A stretch of 64,000 nucleotides of DNA from Ctenosaura bakeri. Its lineage: Eukaryota; Chordata; Lepidosauria; Squamata; Iguanidae. This document shows positions 44,179 through 54,394 of this stretch, piece after piece. Within the stretch, counting starts at the first letter, position 1, and the number at the start of each line of letters is the position of its first letter. Location: positions 124,001 through 188,000 of the forward strand of contig CAOLHI010000361.1 of NCBI GenBank assembly GCA_948474755.1. The letters run 5' to 3'. Made by a program: the position numbers and the translations under genes. Below the pieces are notes generated by a model. That model ran no database searches, was not told the DNA's origin, and saw nothing but the letters and a program-made list of their open reading frames with translations.

Positions 44179-45603
44179 ATGAGAAGAGCAGTTTGCCTTT
44201 GCTGGTGGTAAAAATGCATTAAGAATTACTTAAATCTCCTTCCATGATGTCTACTGACAGCTGCCTGAGGTGGCTGAGCCTCACTTCTGGTAGGATCAGA
44301 ACCCTGACATAGCTCATCACAGGGCCAGTGCTGACAACAAGCCTGATGAGATGCAGGGAATGAAATATGATTTACTGGTTACATAATTCCCATTCTCAAT
44401 ATTTCCCTGTTTAAGAAAAAGAAAGGATGATTTATGACTTGTGTGACATTTGTTGACGGAATGAGAATATCTCTGCAGTAGCTTTTTTTTTTTAAATCTT
44501 TCATTGCCTCCTACAAATAGTACAATGGACACCTGGTTGTTGGAAGTTGTTCATGTTAAATGCTAGAATTCCCATGGGATCTCATTATAACCAGGTGGTT
44601 TTCTAAATCAAACTGGTCAGCCTTTTGCCTGGCCTTTTTCACATGTTCTATTGCAGAGCAGCAAAGAAAATGCTGCAGAATTTCAAACAGATTCTGAGCA
44701 ATTATACATAATAGAGAGCTACAAAAATCAAAAGAAAGGAGAGGGGGATTCCATTCAAGAAGCTTGAATACTTTAAACAGCAAACACATAACAACAGCCC
44801 ATTATAAATAATCTGTCCCTTCCTTTCTATAATTACCTGCAATACTAGATACTTACATAGGAGTAAATTCCATTTAGCCCAACAGCTCTTACTTCTGAAT
44901 AGGAAAGTCTGAGGATTTTGCTTGCTCAGTATTTTTAAGCAAACTGACCCAACACTTCCTAGACAAATGTACAGATTGGAATGCAGTTCTCCTTTGCATT
45001 TTGCACTGTCTCTAAATTTTGCACATCTTCTATTCAATGTGCATAAATTGCATATTTTAGGAGGTACTTAAACAATAAAACATCAGGATTAATGCAGACA
45101 AAGTGCACAGGGGAGGGAACTGCCCTTAAAATACTATTTAAATACAAAGTTGAACGCAAATGTTTGAGCAGTTGAAACAATTACAGGTTGATGCAGAGCA
45201 GGAACAGTACAAATGCATGAATTAATATACATAAAACTGACTTGGCCTGGAAACAGACTGATCTGTCCAACCTTATTAAACATGTATAGGAGTGCACGGT
45301 TAAATAGGCAAGAGCTAGCAGCTCAGACTAGGAGAAATGTATTCAGTCCAAACATTTGCACTGTGCTGGAGAAATGCTGTGAATGTGCAATGGAATATTC
45401 TTGCTGCCTGTGTTATCTTTGCAAATCCTGCTTTAAAGTCCCAATAGCATAATCCTGCTGTGTGTTTATACTGGAAGAAGAGTTTTAGGATGCCAGTTTG
45501 TTGAGTTCCTACTCCTCAGGTTCTGTCCTTTATCCTAAAACCAGCACAACCGTACACCTATGAAAAATGTGTGCTCGCATTGAACTGAATGGACAGCCAA
45601 ACT
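44179..45603. other. Repeat-poor AT-rich sequence
   Basis: No exon or transposon recognised. Complex sequence at about 44840-45300 might be conserved non-coding DNA. Confidence 0.4.
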
Positions 45604-45606
45604 ACA

Positions 45607-45806
45607 GGCTTTTCCGCACTAGACTGTTATTTTGCTGTTATTCAACTTTCAACATCCTATGGAATCCTGGGGTTTGCAGTTTAGGGAGGGGCATTTAAAA
45701 TTCTCAGCCAGAGAGCTCTTTGGCTTCAGTAAACTACAAAGCCCAGAATTCCACAGGATGTTGAAAGTGGGATAATCACACTATAACAGTGTAGTGTAGA
45801 AAGGCC
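45607..45806. mobile_element. Palindromic MITE (group E), complete
   Basis: A 200-bp palindrome with ends GGCTTTTCCGCAC and GTAGAAAGGCC. Flanking trinucleotides are ACA and TTA and no longer match. Arms as at 5318. Confidence 0.82.
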
Positions 45807-45857
45807 TTACATGGTCTCCCACCACCTTTCCCACCTCCCTTATTCATACAGAATTCA

Positions 45858-46020
45858 TTATTGTTGTGTGCCTTCAAAACATTTCCAACTTATGGAGACA
45901 CTTATCACATGATTTTTTTTGCCAAGATTTGGTCCGAGAGGGTTTGCCATTGCCTTCTTCTGAGAGTGTGACTTGCCCTCAGTCACCAGAGGGTTTCTAT
46001 GACTGAGTGGAGAGTCAGAC
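45858..46020 (-). mobile_element. tRNA-derived SINE, minus orientation, 5' part lost
   Basis: ATTGTTGTGTGCCTTCAAAAC, ATTTCCAACTTATGGAG, TGCCAAGATTTGGTCCGAGAG, GGTTTGCCATTGCCTTC and GTGTGACTTGCCC. It ends at ACTGAGTGGAGAGTCAG before the B-box. Confidence 0.82.
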
Positions 46021-46094
46021 ATTCATTTTCTCTAATCAATACACACAAACCACTTATACCATATTGATTTTCTTCAAGGCAGAACATAGGATTA

Positions 46095-46564
46095 CAGGCA
46101 GCCCTCCACATTTATGTGTTTGGCTTTCACAGATTTTATTATTTGCAGGTTTCTCCAACCCGTGCCTTCCCCTGCCCTCAGGCACTTCTTTTCTGGAGGA
46201 ACCTTACCTCTTGGTGGCTCTGATCAGTCTACAGAGTCCTTTTGAAAAACCACCTCTGGTCCCCCTCCTCCTCCACCAGCTGCTGCCTAGGATGGCTCAC
46301 AGCCCAATTTCACAGCACCACAAACCTTCTGCCGAATCTCCCCACACACCCGAGGAAGGAAATAGCCAAGAGAGAGGAAGTATAGGACCACCATGACAGC
46401 CCCACCCCCTTTCCTTGACCTGGGTTGGGCCCTGGGTGTCCCTTCTGCCCACCATGCCTTGGCCGTCTTCCCACAGATACATGCACACATTTTGATATTT
46501 GTGATTTTTCCACTCTTGTGAGTGTTCTGCACCCCTAACACTAGTGAATGTGGAGAGACAACTG
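46095..46564. mobile_element. Tigger-like MITE, copy 3
   Basis: Starts CAGGCAGCCCTCCACATTT after TA (46093-46094) and ends AATGTGGAGAGACAACTG followed by TT. The outer segments match copies 1 and 2. The core (about 46160-46470) is a C-rich sequence not shared with them. The minus ORFs in it are not genes. Confidence 0.7.
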
Positions 46565-46700
46565 TTTTGCTAAATATGTACCCAGCAGTGCATCTAAGCA
46601 GTATATCAGCCCCAACAGGGATCCCATAATTATAGATTATTTTAGATAATTTTAGATCAAGATTTTGAAAGGTCTACAACTCTCACATACTACTGACTAT

Positions 46701-47253
46701 GGCCTTTCTGCACCAACCTATTAAAACGGTGCAGAGCGACCTCCGACAGAGTTCTTCTGCACCGTGGAGTGGACTGGGGTGGACTACTTTTCATAGTTCC
46801 GCACTTCAGTCTGCTCCAGAGCGACAGGAACTGGTTGCACAGTGTGCCTTTTAAAAACCTCTTTTAAGAGGTTTTTAAAAAGCACGAGCATGCGACCCCG
46901 TGTCGCTCCATCGCTGCACTTCGGTGCAGATTTGCAGGCACGCACTAGTGCGTGCCTGCAGATCTGCTGGGGGCAGGCTTTAAGCTGGCGAGCTTCTCCG
47001 GTTGGATGCTGGCGGCGGGCTTTAGGATCTGCTGGGGCGGGCTTTAGGCTGGCGAGCTTCTCTGGTTGGCTGCTGGGGGCGGGCTTTAGGCTGGCGAGCT
47101 TCTCCACCAACCGGAAGCCGCCATTTTGGATACCGGAGCAGTGTGGAGCGACGAGCTTGCACTGCTCCTTGTCCCGACAGACTTGCCTGGATGCTGAAGA
47201 AGTCTGGTGAGTCCCGTTTTTGCATGGTTCCTTTCCCACGTGTGGAAAGGGCC
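46701..47253 (+). mobile_element. GC-rich non-autonomous DNA transposon, group C copy 3, with internal tandem duplication
   Basis: A 553-bp element with a perfect TAT target duplication (46698-46700 and 47254-47256). Ends are GGCCTTTCTGCACC and GTGTGGAAAGGGCC. About 100 bp longer than other group C copies because GCGGGCTTTAGGCTGGCG-type units are repeated three to four times (46970-47105). A GGTGAGTC motif is at 47206-47213. Confidence 0.88.
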
Positions 47254-47339
47254 TATATTACCTGGGGATTTTGGCAATTTAAGTCCTCAACTTCTGGTGG
47301 GCCAAAGGTTCCTCATCCCTGTCATCATTGTTGTTAATA

Positions 47340-48405
47340 TCCTGCCTTTCTCCCAAAATTGGGGCTCAAAATGGCTTACAGTTTATAAACATAATATAGC
47401 TAAAAATACAGAAAAATGAACATTAAAATGAGATTAAATTATTAATATTAAAATGATTTAAAATAAAATACCCTTAAAAGATAAAAAGCAATCAAAACAA
47501 TTCACTCTAAAACAATATAGCACCATCAGCCAATTATTTTAAAACTTTCTGTATTAAAAGCCTGATGGAATAAAAAGTCTTTGCCTGGAAAGACAGCAGA
47601 GAGAGGGCCATTCTGGTTTCCCTGGGAAGGGAGTTCCAGAGTTTAACCACTGAGAAGGCTCTTTCTTTTGTTTCCACCAATCGTGCTTGTGAGGGTAGTA
47701 GGACTGACAGAAGGATCTCTCCTGATGATCTCAGGGCCTGGGCAGGCTCATATAGGGAGATATGGCCTGCCAGGTAGCCTGGGCATGAACCATGTACAGC
47801 TTTATAGGTCATAACCAGCACTTTGAATTGTGCCAGGAAACAGACAGACAGATAGTGGAGCTGTTGCAACAGGGGGATAGTATGGTCTCTATAATGGCCC
47901 TGGTTAACATCGTGGTTACACCTCTTTGTACCTGAAATTTCCAAACATTCTTCAAATGTAACCTCATGTAGAATGTGTTACAGTAGTTCAAACAGGATAT
48001 AATGAAGGCAGGTACCAACACAGCGAGATCTGGCATCTCAAGGAACAGGCACAGTTGGCATGCAAGCTTTAAATGTGGAAAAGCACTCTTGATCACTGCA
48101 GAAACCTGTGCCTCCAGGTTCAGAAGTGAGTCCAGCAGCAACCTCAAACTGTAAGCTTGCATCTTCATGAAGAGTGTAGCTCCATCTAACACAGTTTGAA
48201 TCCCTATGCCTTGACTTGCCTTTCAACTGACCAGAAGCATCTCTGTGTTGTCTGGATTAAGTTTCAGTTTGTTAACCCTCATCCAGTCCATTACTGATGA
48301 CACTCATTTAGGATCAGGACTGCCTCCTTGGTGGAAAAGAGTGGTAGAGCTGGGTGTCATCTGCATATTAATGGCACTACACCCCAAAATTTTTAGATGA
48401 TAGGA
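47340..48405 (-). pseudogene. L2-clade LINE reverse transcriptase remnant
   Basis: Minus-strand frames read WMRVNKLKLNPDNTEMLLVS, AFPHLKLACQLCLF, LAVLVPAFIISCLNYCNTFYMRL, NVWKFQVQRGVTTMLTR, KVLVMTYKAVHGSCPGYLA, PAQALRSSGEILLS, LWNSLPRETRM. This is the thumb and C-terminal order of L2-type ORF2: LNPDKTE, then F.I.SRLDYCN, LQ..QNAAARVLT, TYKALHGLAPAYL, LWNSLP. The catalytic palm is gone. Stops and frameshifts throughout. The 3' end lies at the left (CCTGCCTTTCTCCC near 47341). Confidence 0.78.
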
Positions 48406-49214
48406 CACAACACAAAACACAGTATTATGTTGGTCTCTGTTCATGCACATGTAGAGCACATCAGTGCTCTAGAGAAATACAGAAGAACAGATTGTTGACA
48501 CTCCTCAATCAAAACCCTTATAGGTACTTTAGAGGTACAGGTTAGCATATTCAGTGGTGAGGAATGATGGTAACTGAAGTCCAACAACATCTGAGGAGCA
48601 TATGATTTCCACCCATTTTACAAGTTCTGAATAAGACATAACAGGAAATCCTCATGTGTAATTTGGCCCTGGCCGCAAGTGTCACAGTGGTACCGAGGCT
48701 CAACAGTGCCTAGGGCAAGCACTGAAGTTGCGCCCATAGGTGCTGGTGCTGCTGCCCCCCATCACGCTGGTGGAAGGGTCCTAGGTATGCAGGGTCTTTT
48801 TGAACAATGCTAAACTTGTAGCCAACTGAAGCCATGGCCAGAGCATGCTGTGTTCCAAGGAGCAAACCTGTGTGATGATGTAACGTCCACACACATATTT
48901 CTGCCACATGTCAATTGCTTATATGTTAGATTGTATTAGCTAACCAGTCTTCCTTCCCTTGTCAACCAGTTTTGCTGTCTCTCTCCTACAAGAGCAGGAT
49001 CTGGAAAGGTTCCTTTTGGGGGACTAAAATTCCTATGACCTCCAAGTGGAAGTTATAATCCAAAAACTAACTCTTCTAAACTCTGTATAGGGCACACAAT
49101 GAGTGGTGAACGTAGCCATAAATCCCCACATAAAAGCAAGTTCTTTGGCGTGTGAAAGGTACTTCATTCCAACCATTGCTGCTGCCGGCCAAATACCTAT
49201 GAATTCTTTTAGCT
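48406..49214. other. No recognised feature
   Basis: Unique sequence. Confidence 0.4.
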
Positions 49215-49555
49215 TGCAGGATTAGGGCAAGATTCCTAGGATCCTCAGATCTCAGGGCCTCCAGATCTCAGAAGGAGGGGAGGAATCTCAGGGTGAGACT
49301 ACTGCCTTAAAATGTGTGGGTATATGTACTTTCCTCATTTGTCAAATCTGATTTTTTAAAATTTGAATGGCATATCCAGTGCAAGTGAGGTTGATGCTTA
49401 AAGCGTCATGCTTAAAGACACCTCTAAAGGATGTCCCTTGTAAATCACCCTTGTAACATCACCAAGGCCAACTTCTAGTGATAGTACCAGGGATTGTCTC
49501 TAGGTCTTAGATTTTGGCACTGAAAGCTCAGATCCTGAGATAGACCTGACCTGAT
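49215..49555 (+). repeat. Old dispersed repeat, unknown family (pair with 6150-6490)
   Basis: Same ordered words as 6150-6490 (see there). The adjoining GATCCTCAGATCTCAGGGCC also recurs loosely near 63313. Family and edges unknown. Confidence 0.4.
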
Positions 49556-49639
49556 AAATCTAAGTTACATTTGTCTTGCCCACCTTTGGTTAAGATTTTT
49601 TTTTCTTACATGTTTGCTTTTTGTTCTAAAGCTAGCCAT

Positions 49640-50294
49640 TGTCATGAGCCAGGCTGAGCAGGAGGAGGAACAGGCTGCCAATTCAGACGGGGACTCTGAG
49701 TTGGATGGGGGGGAGGCCTTGGAGGGAGAAGGGGCTCCTGCAGAGGCAAGGGAGGGACCTACCAGCGACTCCTCAGCTGACCCAGACCCCATACCTACAG
49801 CAGAGGAGTCCAATGCTCCTGGCTCGACAGAAGTGGCTGCTTCTGATTCCAGCCCGGAGCTTGCAGCAGACTCTCTCCCCACATTCCTCCAGAGGCGGAT
49901 GGAGATGGTGGCAGTTCATAAATCGAAACACCTGCTAGAGAAGCGGCTGAGATCAGAGAGCCTGCAGCTGCGGGTCAGGTCAACGGACACTTGATCAGCC
50001 CCAGCTGGGCTAAAGACTATTTAAGGCAGACGCTGGGGAGTGGGAGTTTAGAGGGTAACAATTGTCATTCATCTAAGACTCTGCTTCCTGTTCAAGGGCT
50101 TGATATTTCTAAGTTCTGCCTTCGTTCATTTTGGGTGATGCAACCTCCTTTTGCTTTATGGCCTTATTTATTTTATTGCCTGTGTTTGCTTTGGGTGCTG
50201 TAAACCCTTGATTAATTTATGGTCTGCTCATTAAAAGGCCATCAAAACTTCAGTTGCTGTCTCTGTGTTGCTTGGCCTCCACCTGACATTGACA
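49640..50294 (+). mobile_element. Solo LTR (family 1), second copy
   Basis: A 655-bp LTR with a perfect 5-bp target duplication GCCAT (49635-49639 and 50295-50299). Begins TGTCATGAGCCAGG and ends TGACATTGACA. It is collinear with 25071-25723 throughout. TATA-like ACTATTTAAGG near 50018, ATTAAA near 50230. The 126-aa ORF 49614-49994 lies in the acidic, GAG-rich 5' half, has no domain, and its frame is broken in the other copy. Confidence 0.92.
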
Positions 50295-50299
50295 GCCAT

Positions 50300-51561
50300 T
50301 TTCACATAACCCTTCCTTCAAATCTTTTTTGGTCTGCAAACATAATCTGGCAAGTTCACATGCTCCAACTCTGATTGACAGAGGAGGAGAAAGAGGAATC
50401 ATTATTTAATTTCTACTTCTCAAATTTTAAAATTCTGTTCTATGGACCATTTTGGAGGAAGTGAAATAGAACTAAGTCACTAAATATTTTCCCCTGTAAG
50501 GCTTTGAGAATATCTGCTCCCTTTTGTAGTTTGCATTGTTTCTCTGCCAAATGCTCCAAAACACATAATAAGGATTTCAAAAAAAAAAAAAAGGTGAATG
50601 CATAAAACTGCTCCACTGTATGTAAACACGTTCTCTTCTGAAGTCAATGCATTCGCTTCAATGCTTACCTAATGTATTCAGTGCATATCTAAACAGATAC
50701 ATGCTTTCCCCATTGGGGTTGATGCTCAGAATATACATGCCAATCTGCATTCCATTCCATTAATATTAAAAGACTGGGTTTTTAAGCCGACATGCAAGTT
50801 GAACACACAAGCCTTCTAGCACTAATCAGAAGACAGATCTTTTTACCTAGATCTGAGATCTGTTTACTTCAGATAAATTTTGTTGCCTGTGTTCATTTAG
50901 TTTTCTCCATTTCTCAAAAAGTAGTACTTTGAACCATTGTGTTCTCTTCCACATGGGACAAATATGTGGAGAGGGTGAAATATTTGTACCTGTATTCTTT
51001 AGTTGTTGTTGTTTTGAAAAAATACCCAAATGGCATTTCTTTTGTTCCAGAATGTTTTCTGGCAGTTGCCAGCAGCAGCTGCTACATTTTATTCTCACCC
51101 TCAGGTGGGTTTCTTTTTACTCCTGAGACATATTGGAACAAAACAGTAATCTCTTCCTTTCTTGCTTTTCTTTTCCTTCTTTTTGCCCCTAAGATAAAAC
51201 AGAATTGTATTGCTAATTACACCTCTGTGTCAGAAAAATGGCACCTTTGCGCTATAGCAATGTAACTATAAGGAGAAAAAAATAAAAATTAAAAGAGCAG
51301 AAAACTGGCCCTTTAAATCACAGAACCACCGTAGCAACCCACACCTTGGTTTTTTAAAACTGTTGGAAGCACTCTAGCACAGGTCAAAGTAATTGCTACA
51401 AACAGTGCTCTTCGCCCCCCTGCAAAAAAAAAAAAAAGGAATGCAGAGGCAAAACCAACCAGGGAAAATTGGAAAAACTGAAGGAATTGTATTGCAAGAA
51501 CTTACTCTTCCAAATCTAGAAGAGCCCAGTATGTATTTTTGTGCTTCCTGGGTGTGCAGAC
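50300..51561. other. No recognised feature
   Basis: AT-rich unique sequence with short A-runs (about 50578-50592 and 51424-51437). Confidence 0.4.
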
Positions 51562-51564
51562 TTA

Positions 51565-52121
51565 GGCCTTTTCTGCATGAGGCTGGTGAATCGGTTCATG
51601 CTATTTCTTACCAGATTTTCTGAGCTTGAAACAAGGCGGACTTTCCCTCATTTCCTTCTGCACAGCTACTGTGTATGTTCCATTCTGATTCAGAGGAGTG
51701 CGAGTTCATGAATCTACACTGCCTCCACTCCTGCTGCTCCCCTCACCCCGCTCCATCAGCTGTGATTGGCCTTTTTTTTTTTTTGCATGGTTTAGTACAT
51801 CATTACATACATGCGTACGTACGTAAGTCCATACTACCCCCTGGCCCCTCCCACAAGCCCTCCCCTGACCACCAGTTTGCATTGGCATGAATGTACGTGT
51901 CTGCACCACTGTGAAAGTACAGATTGGATCAATCTGGAAAATTGGAAAACCGATTTCTTCCAGTTTTCAAATAGTGTGCTTTACCACCACATGGGGAGCA
52001 TTCAGTCGGAATTACGTGCGGAACGAAGGTAAATAAACCGAACCTAGTCTGTTCCAAGGTGCTGAAGACCTCCGTGGCAAGACGCACTGGCCCACCTTAA
52101 TAACTGCGTGTGGAAAGGGCC
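51565..52121. mobile_element. Non-autonomous DNA transposon, group D (GGCC termini)
   Basis: A 557-bp unit with a perfect TTA target duplication (51562-51564 and 52122-52124). Ends are GGCCTTTTCTGCAT and GTGTGGAAAGGGCC. The interior is unlike groups A, B, C and E: TTTCTTACCAGATTTTC, a T-run near 51770, and alternating ATGCGTACGTACGTAAG near 51810. Only copy of its group in the window. Confidence 0.82.
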
Positions 52122-52196
52122 TTAGATTCACAAAGGGAAAAGTGCCAGTTTGTGTGAGAGGAAAAAAACAGACTAGCATTCTGTATTACAGTTATA

Positions 52197-52436
52197 GGCC
52201 CTTTCCGTGGAGTGGTTGCTGCCCCATCTGCCCCTCTCCCATTTTCCTGTCCCCCGTAAATCAGAATTCTTTGGCCACTGAGAACCATGCTACCACCCCT
52301 GCTTGATGCCATTGCAGTCCCGTTGCTCATGCATTCCCAGGCAGCATGATCACGGGGTAAATAATTGACAGCGTTTCTCTGTCAACGATTGCGCTGCACT
52401 CCCACCATGCGCCCACACTTACCTTACCACCACTTC
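52197..52436 (+). mobile_element. GC-rich transposon, group B copy 5, right side missing
   Basis: Starts GGCCCTTTCCGTGGAG, passes GATGCCATTGCAGTCCCG, CATGATCACGGGG, TTGACAGCG...CAACGATTGCGC and CCACACTTACC, then stops. No right end or second TSD. Its left arm contains a 49-nt stretch also found at 52634. Confidence 0.75.
52234..52282 (+). repeat. 49-nt exact direct repeat, copy inside group B element
   Basis: Identical to 52634-52682 over 49 nt, beginning CTCTCCCATTTTCC and ending TTGGCCACTGAG. Other group B elements do not show this stretch at the equivalent position. Confidence 0.9.
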
Positions 52437-52765
52437 AGTTTGTCTGATGATGGTGCCAATCTTAGATTCCTCAAAGGACTTAGGAAGAACTGGAAATCTT
52501 AAGCTTTGGGGCTGACACCCCACCTATTAAGCTGCCCTGCAAGCCATAGGGGCTTGCAACAGAGTGGTACAACAGGCACCACAGCAAAAAATGTTGTAGT
52601 GTACAGTAGAGTGCTCCCCCATTCCATTTCATGCTCTCCCATTTTCCTGTCCCCCGTAAATCAGAATTCTTTGGCCACTGAGTGTGCTCTATTTTTATTT
52701 GGCTCTTATGGGTCCTACCTGGGGCAAGGAGGACAGGTTGCTGAGTATGTTTGAACAAAAGCACC
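52437..52765. other. Spacer containing the second 49-nt copy
   Basis: Unique sequence between the truncated group B element and the 5S SINE. Confidence 0.45.
52634..52682 (+). repeat. 49-nt exact direct repeat, copy outside the element
   Basis: Same 49 nt as 52234-52282, exactly 400 bp downstream, flanked by sequence with no transposon ends. Confidence 0.9.
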
Positions 52766-52960
52766 AAATTCTATCTGATTTTGGAAGCTAAGTGAGGCTA
52801 GCCCTGGTTAGTACTTGGTTGGGAGACTGCCAATGAATGCCAGATGTTGTAGGCTATATTTCAAAGGAAGGAACAGGGAAAACCACTTCTGAATATTCCT
52901 TGCCTAAGAAAACTCTATGAAATTCATGTGCCTGCTATAAGTCAACAGGTGAGTCAGAGG
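52766..52960 (+). mobile_element. 5S rRNA-derived SINE
   Basis: The head reads TCTGATTTTGGAAGCTAAG, AGGCTAGCCCTGGTTAGTAC and TTGGTTGGGAGACTGCC, then GAATGCCAGATGTTGTAGGCT. This is the 3' two-thirds of 5S rRNA including its internal promoter. The body (GGAAGGAACAGGGAAAACCACTTC, CCTTGCCTAAGAAAACTC) and tail (TATAAGTCAACAGGTGAGTC) follow. The tail resembles that of the tRNA-derived SINE here, suggesting a shared LINE partner. Not a functional 5S gene because the 5' part is absent. Confidence 0.82.
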
Positions 52961-53333
52961 CACATAGACACACAGATACATTGCTGCAAATTATGGAGTT
53001 TCTCTGAGCTTCCTAATTCTTCCTTATTGTCCATGGATCATGTCATGTAATGAACGGCACTCACTGAACACAGAAAATATCAGACACAGAAGAGAATAGA
53101 AACCCTCGACATTATCTTCTGCAGTTGGCAAATGCTATGAAGTGTCTGCTTTGGCCAGGCCTTTATACTGAGTCAGACCATTGGTTCATTTTGCCCAGTA
53201 TTGTCAACACTGACTGTCAGTAAGTCATCTAAGGACTTTTTTTTTCACTCTACCAGGAGATGCCAGTGATTGAACCTAGGACTTTCTTTCCCAATCGATC
53301 AAGGGTTCTTTTGATGCACTCAGCTCTTGCCAC
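52961..53333. other. No recognised feature
   Basis: Unique sequence; a short TTTGCCCAGTATTGTCAACACTGACTGTCAG stretch looks repeat-derived but was not assigned. Confidence 0.35.
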
Positions 53334-53336
53334 TTT

Positions 53337-53544
53337 GGCCAGATATATATCTGCATTATACTGCTATAGTGCTATTATTCCATTTTCAACATCCCATGGA
53401 ATTCTGGGGTTTGTAGTTTACTGAGGTTAAAGATCTCTCTAGCTGAAAATTCTAAAGGCCCCTCCCTAAACTGCAAACCCCAGGATTACATAGGATGTTG
53501 AAAGTGGAATAAAAGGACTATAACAGTGTAGTGCAGAAATGACC
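53337..53544. mobile_element. Palindromic MITE (group E), complete
   Basis: Ends GGCC (then an AGATATATAT insertion before CTGCATTATACTG) and GTGCAGAAATGACC, with TTT target duplication (53334-53336 and 53545-53547). Arms as at 5318. Confidence 0.82.
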
Positions 53545-53619
53545 TTTGCTGGGGACCAGTGTGGAGAATGCTTTAGTATATCTTTTGTTTGTTTATTTGC
53601 TGGTGTTTTTTTGTTTGTT

Positions 53620-53725
53620 TGTTTGTTTTTTGTACTTTGGATTGTCTTTAGCCCCCTCTGGGCACTGTTGAGTTCATTATATTGAGGTGGAAAGGCAGAA
53701 TAAAAATTGTTTCAATAAATAAGTG
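53620..53725 (+). mobile_element. LINE 3' tail fragment (L2/CR1-type)
   Basis: TTGTCTTTAGCCCCCTCTGGGC, TGAGGTGGAAAGGCAGAATAAAAA and TTTCAATAAATAAG is the typical 3' untranslated end of vertebrate L2-like LINEs. It is preceded by a (GTTT)n run. Confidence 0.5.
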
Positions 53726-54203
53726 ATAAAGTGACCAGGCTTAAATATGGGTATGGCCTGGCTAAGGCATAGCAAGCAGGCTTTGCTGTAGCATTAATAA
53801 TAATGCAAACTTTCTCATTCTTTAAGAGTATTCCAAGAGTAAATAAATTCTAAAGGTATCTCACACACTTGTGGGTGTGGTGAAGCTATATATTTACCAC
53901 ATATATGCTTATCACTGTGGCAGTACGAAGTTCAAACTGATTCATATGAAGCTACTTCAGATCCAGTTCTAATTCCAATTCTATCACCTTTCTATTCTAT
54001 CTTCATGTTCAATTGGCCAGGGAAGCCAGTGCTTTAGATAAGTCCATTAGTTGCAGCTCTTCTGAATATGATGAAAACTTTGTTGAAAAGGAGAGATTTC
54101 ATCTTTCAACTTGCTGGCCGGGAATCTTTAACTTGTAGAGGTCCTGAGAGGAATTTGTTCCTAATTTCAGATGACAAAGGGCATGTAAATAAGTAGTGAG
54201 AAA

Positions 54204-54394
54204 CAGTGGCAGAGTGTGGGGAGGGGGGGCAGGGGGGCATGGCTATGGCGCAAGGGGCATGGCTACTGTGTGTGGGAGCATGGCTGTGGTGCATGGGAGA
54301 ATGGCCAGGGCCTACAAGGGCATGGCTACAGGTTGGAAAGTCCCCCAAAACATTGCCACCCAGGGCAAACTACCTCCTCATCCCTACGTGACTG
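54204..54394 (+). mobile_element. hAT-type MITE inside the R4-like LINE
   Basis: A 191-bp element with a perfect 8-bp target duplication GTGAGAAA (54196-54203 and 54395-54402). Starts CAGTGGCAGAGTGTGG and ends CCCTACGTGACTG. Interior of GGGGCATGGCTA-like repeats, as at 9943-10145. The 8-bp TSD and CAG ends fit hAT. Confidence 0.88.

Noticed and set aside
49614..49994. 126-aa acidic ORF
   Set aside because: Lies in LTR family 1; the homologous copy at 25071 has stops in this frame.
52766..52960. 5S rRNA gene
   Set aside because: Lacks the 5' third of 5S rRNA and continues into a SINE body and tail.
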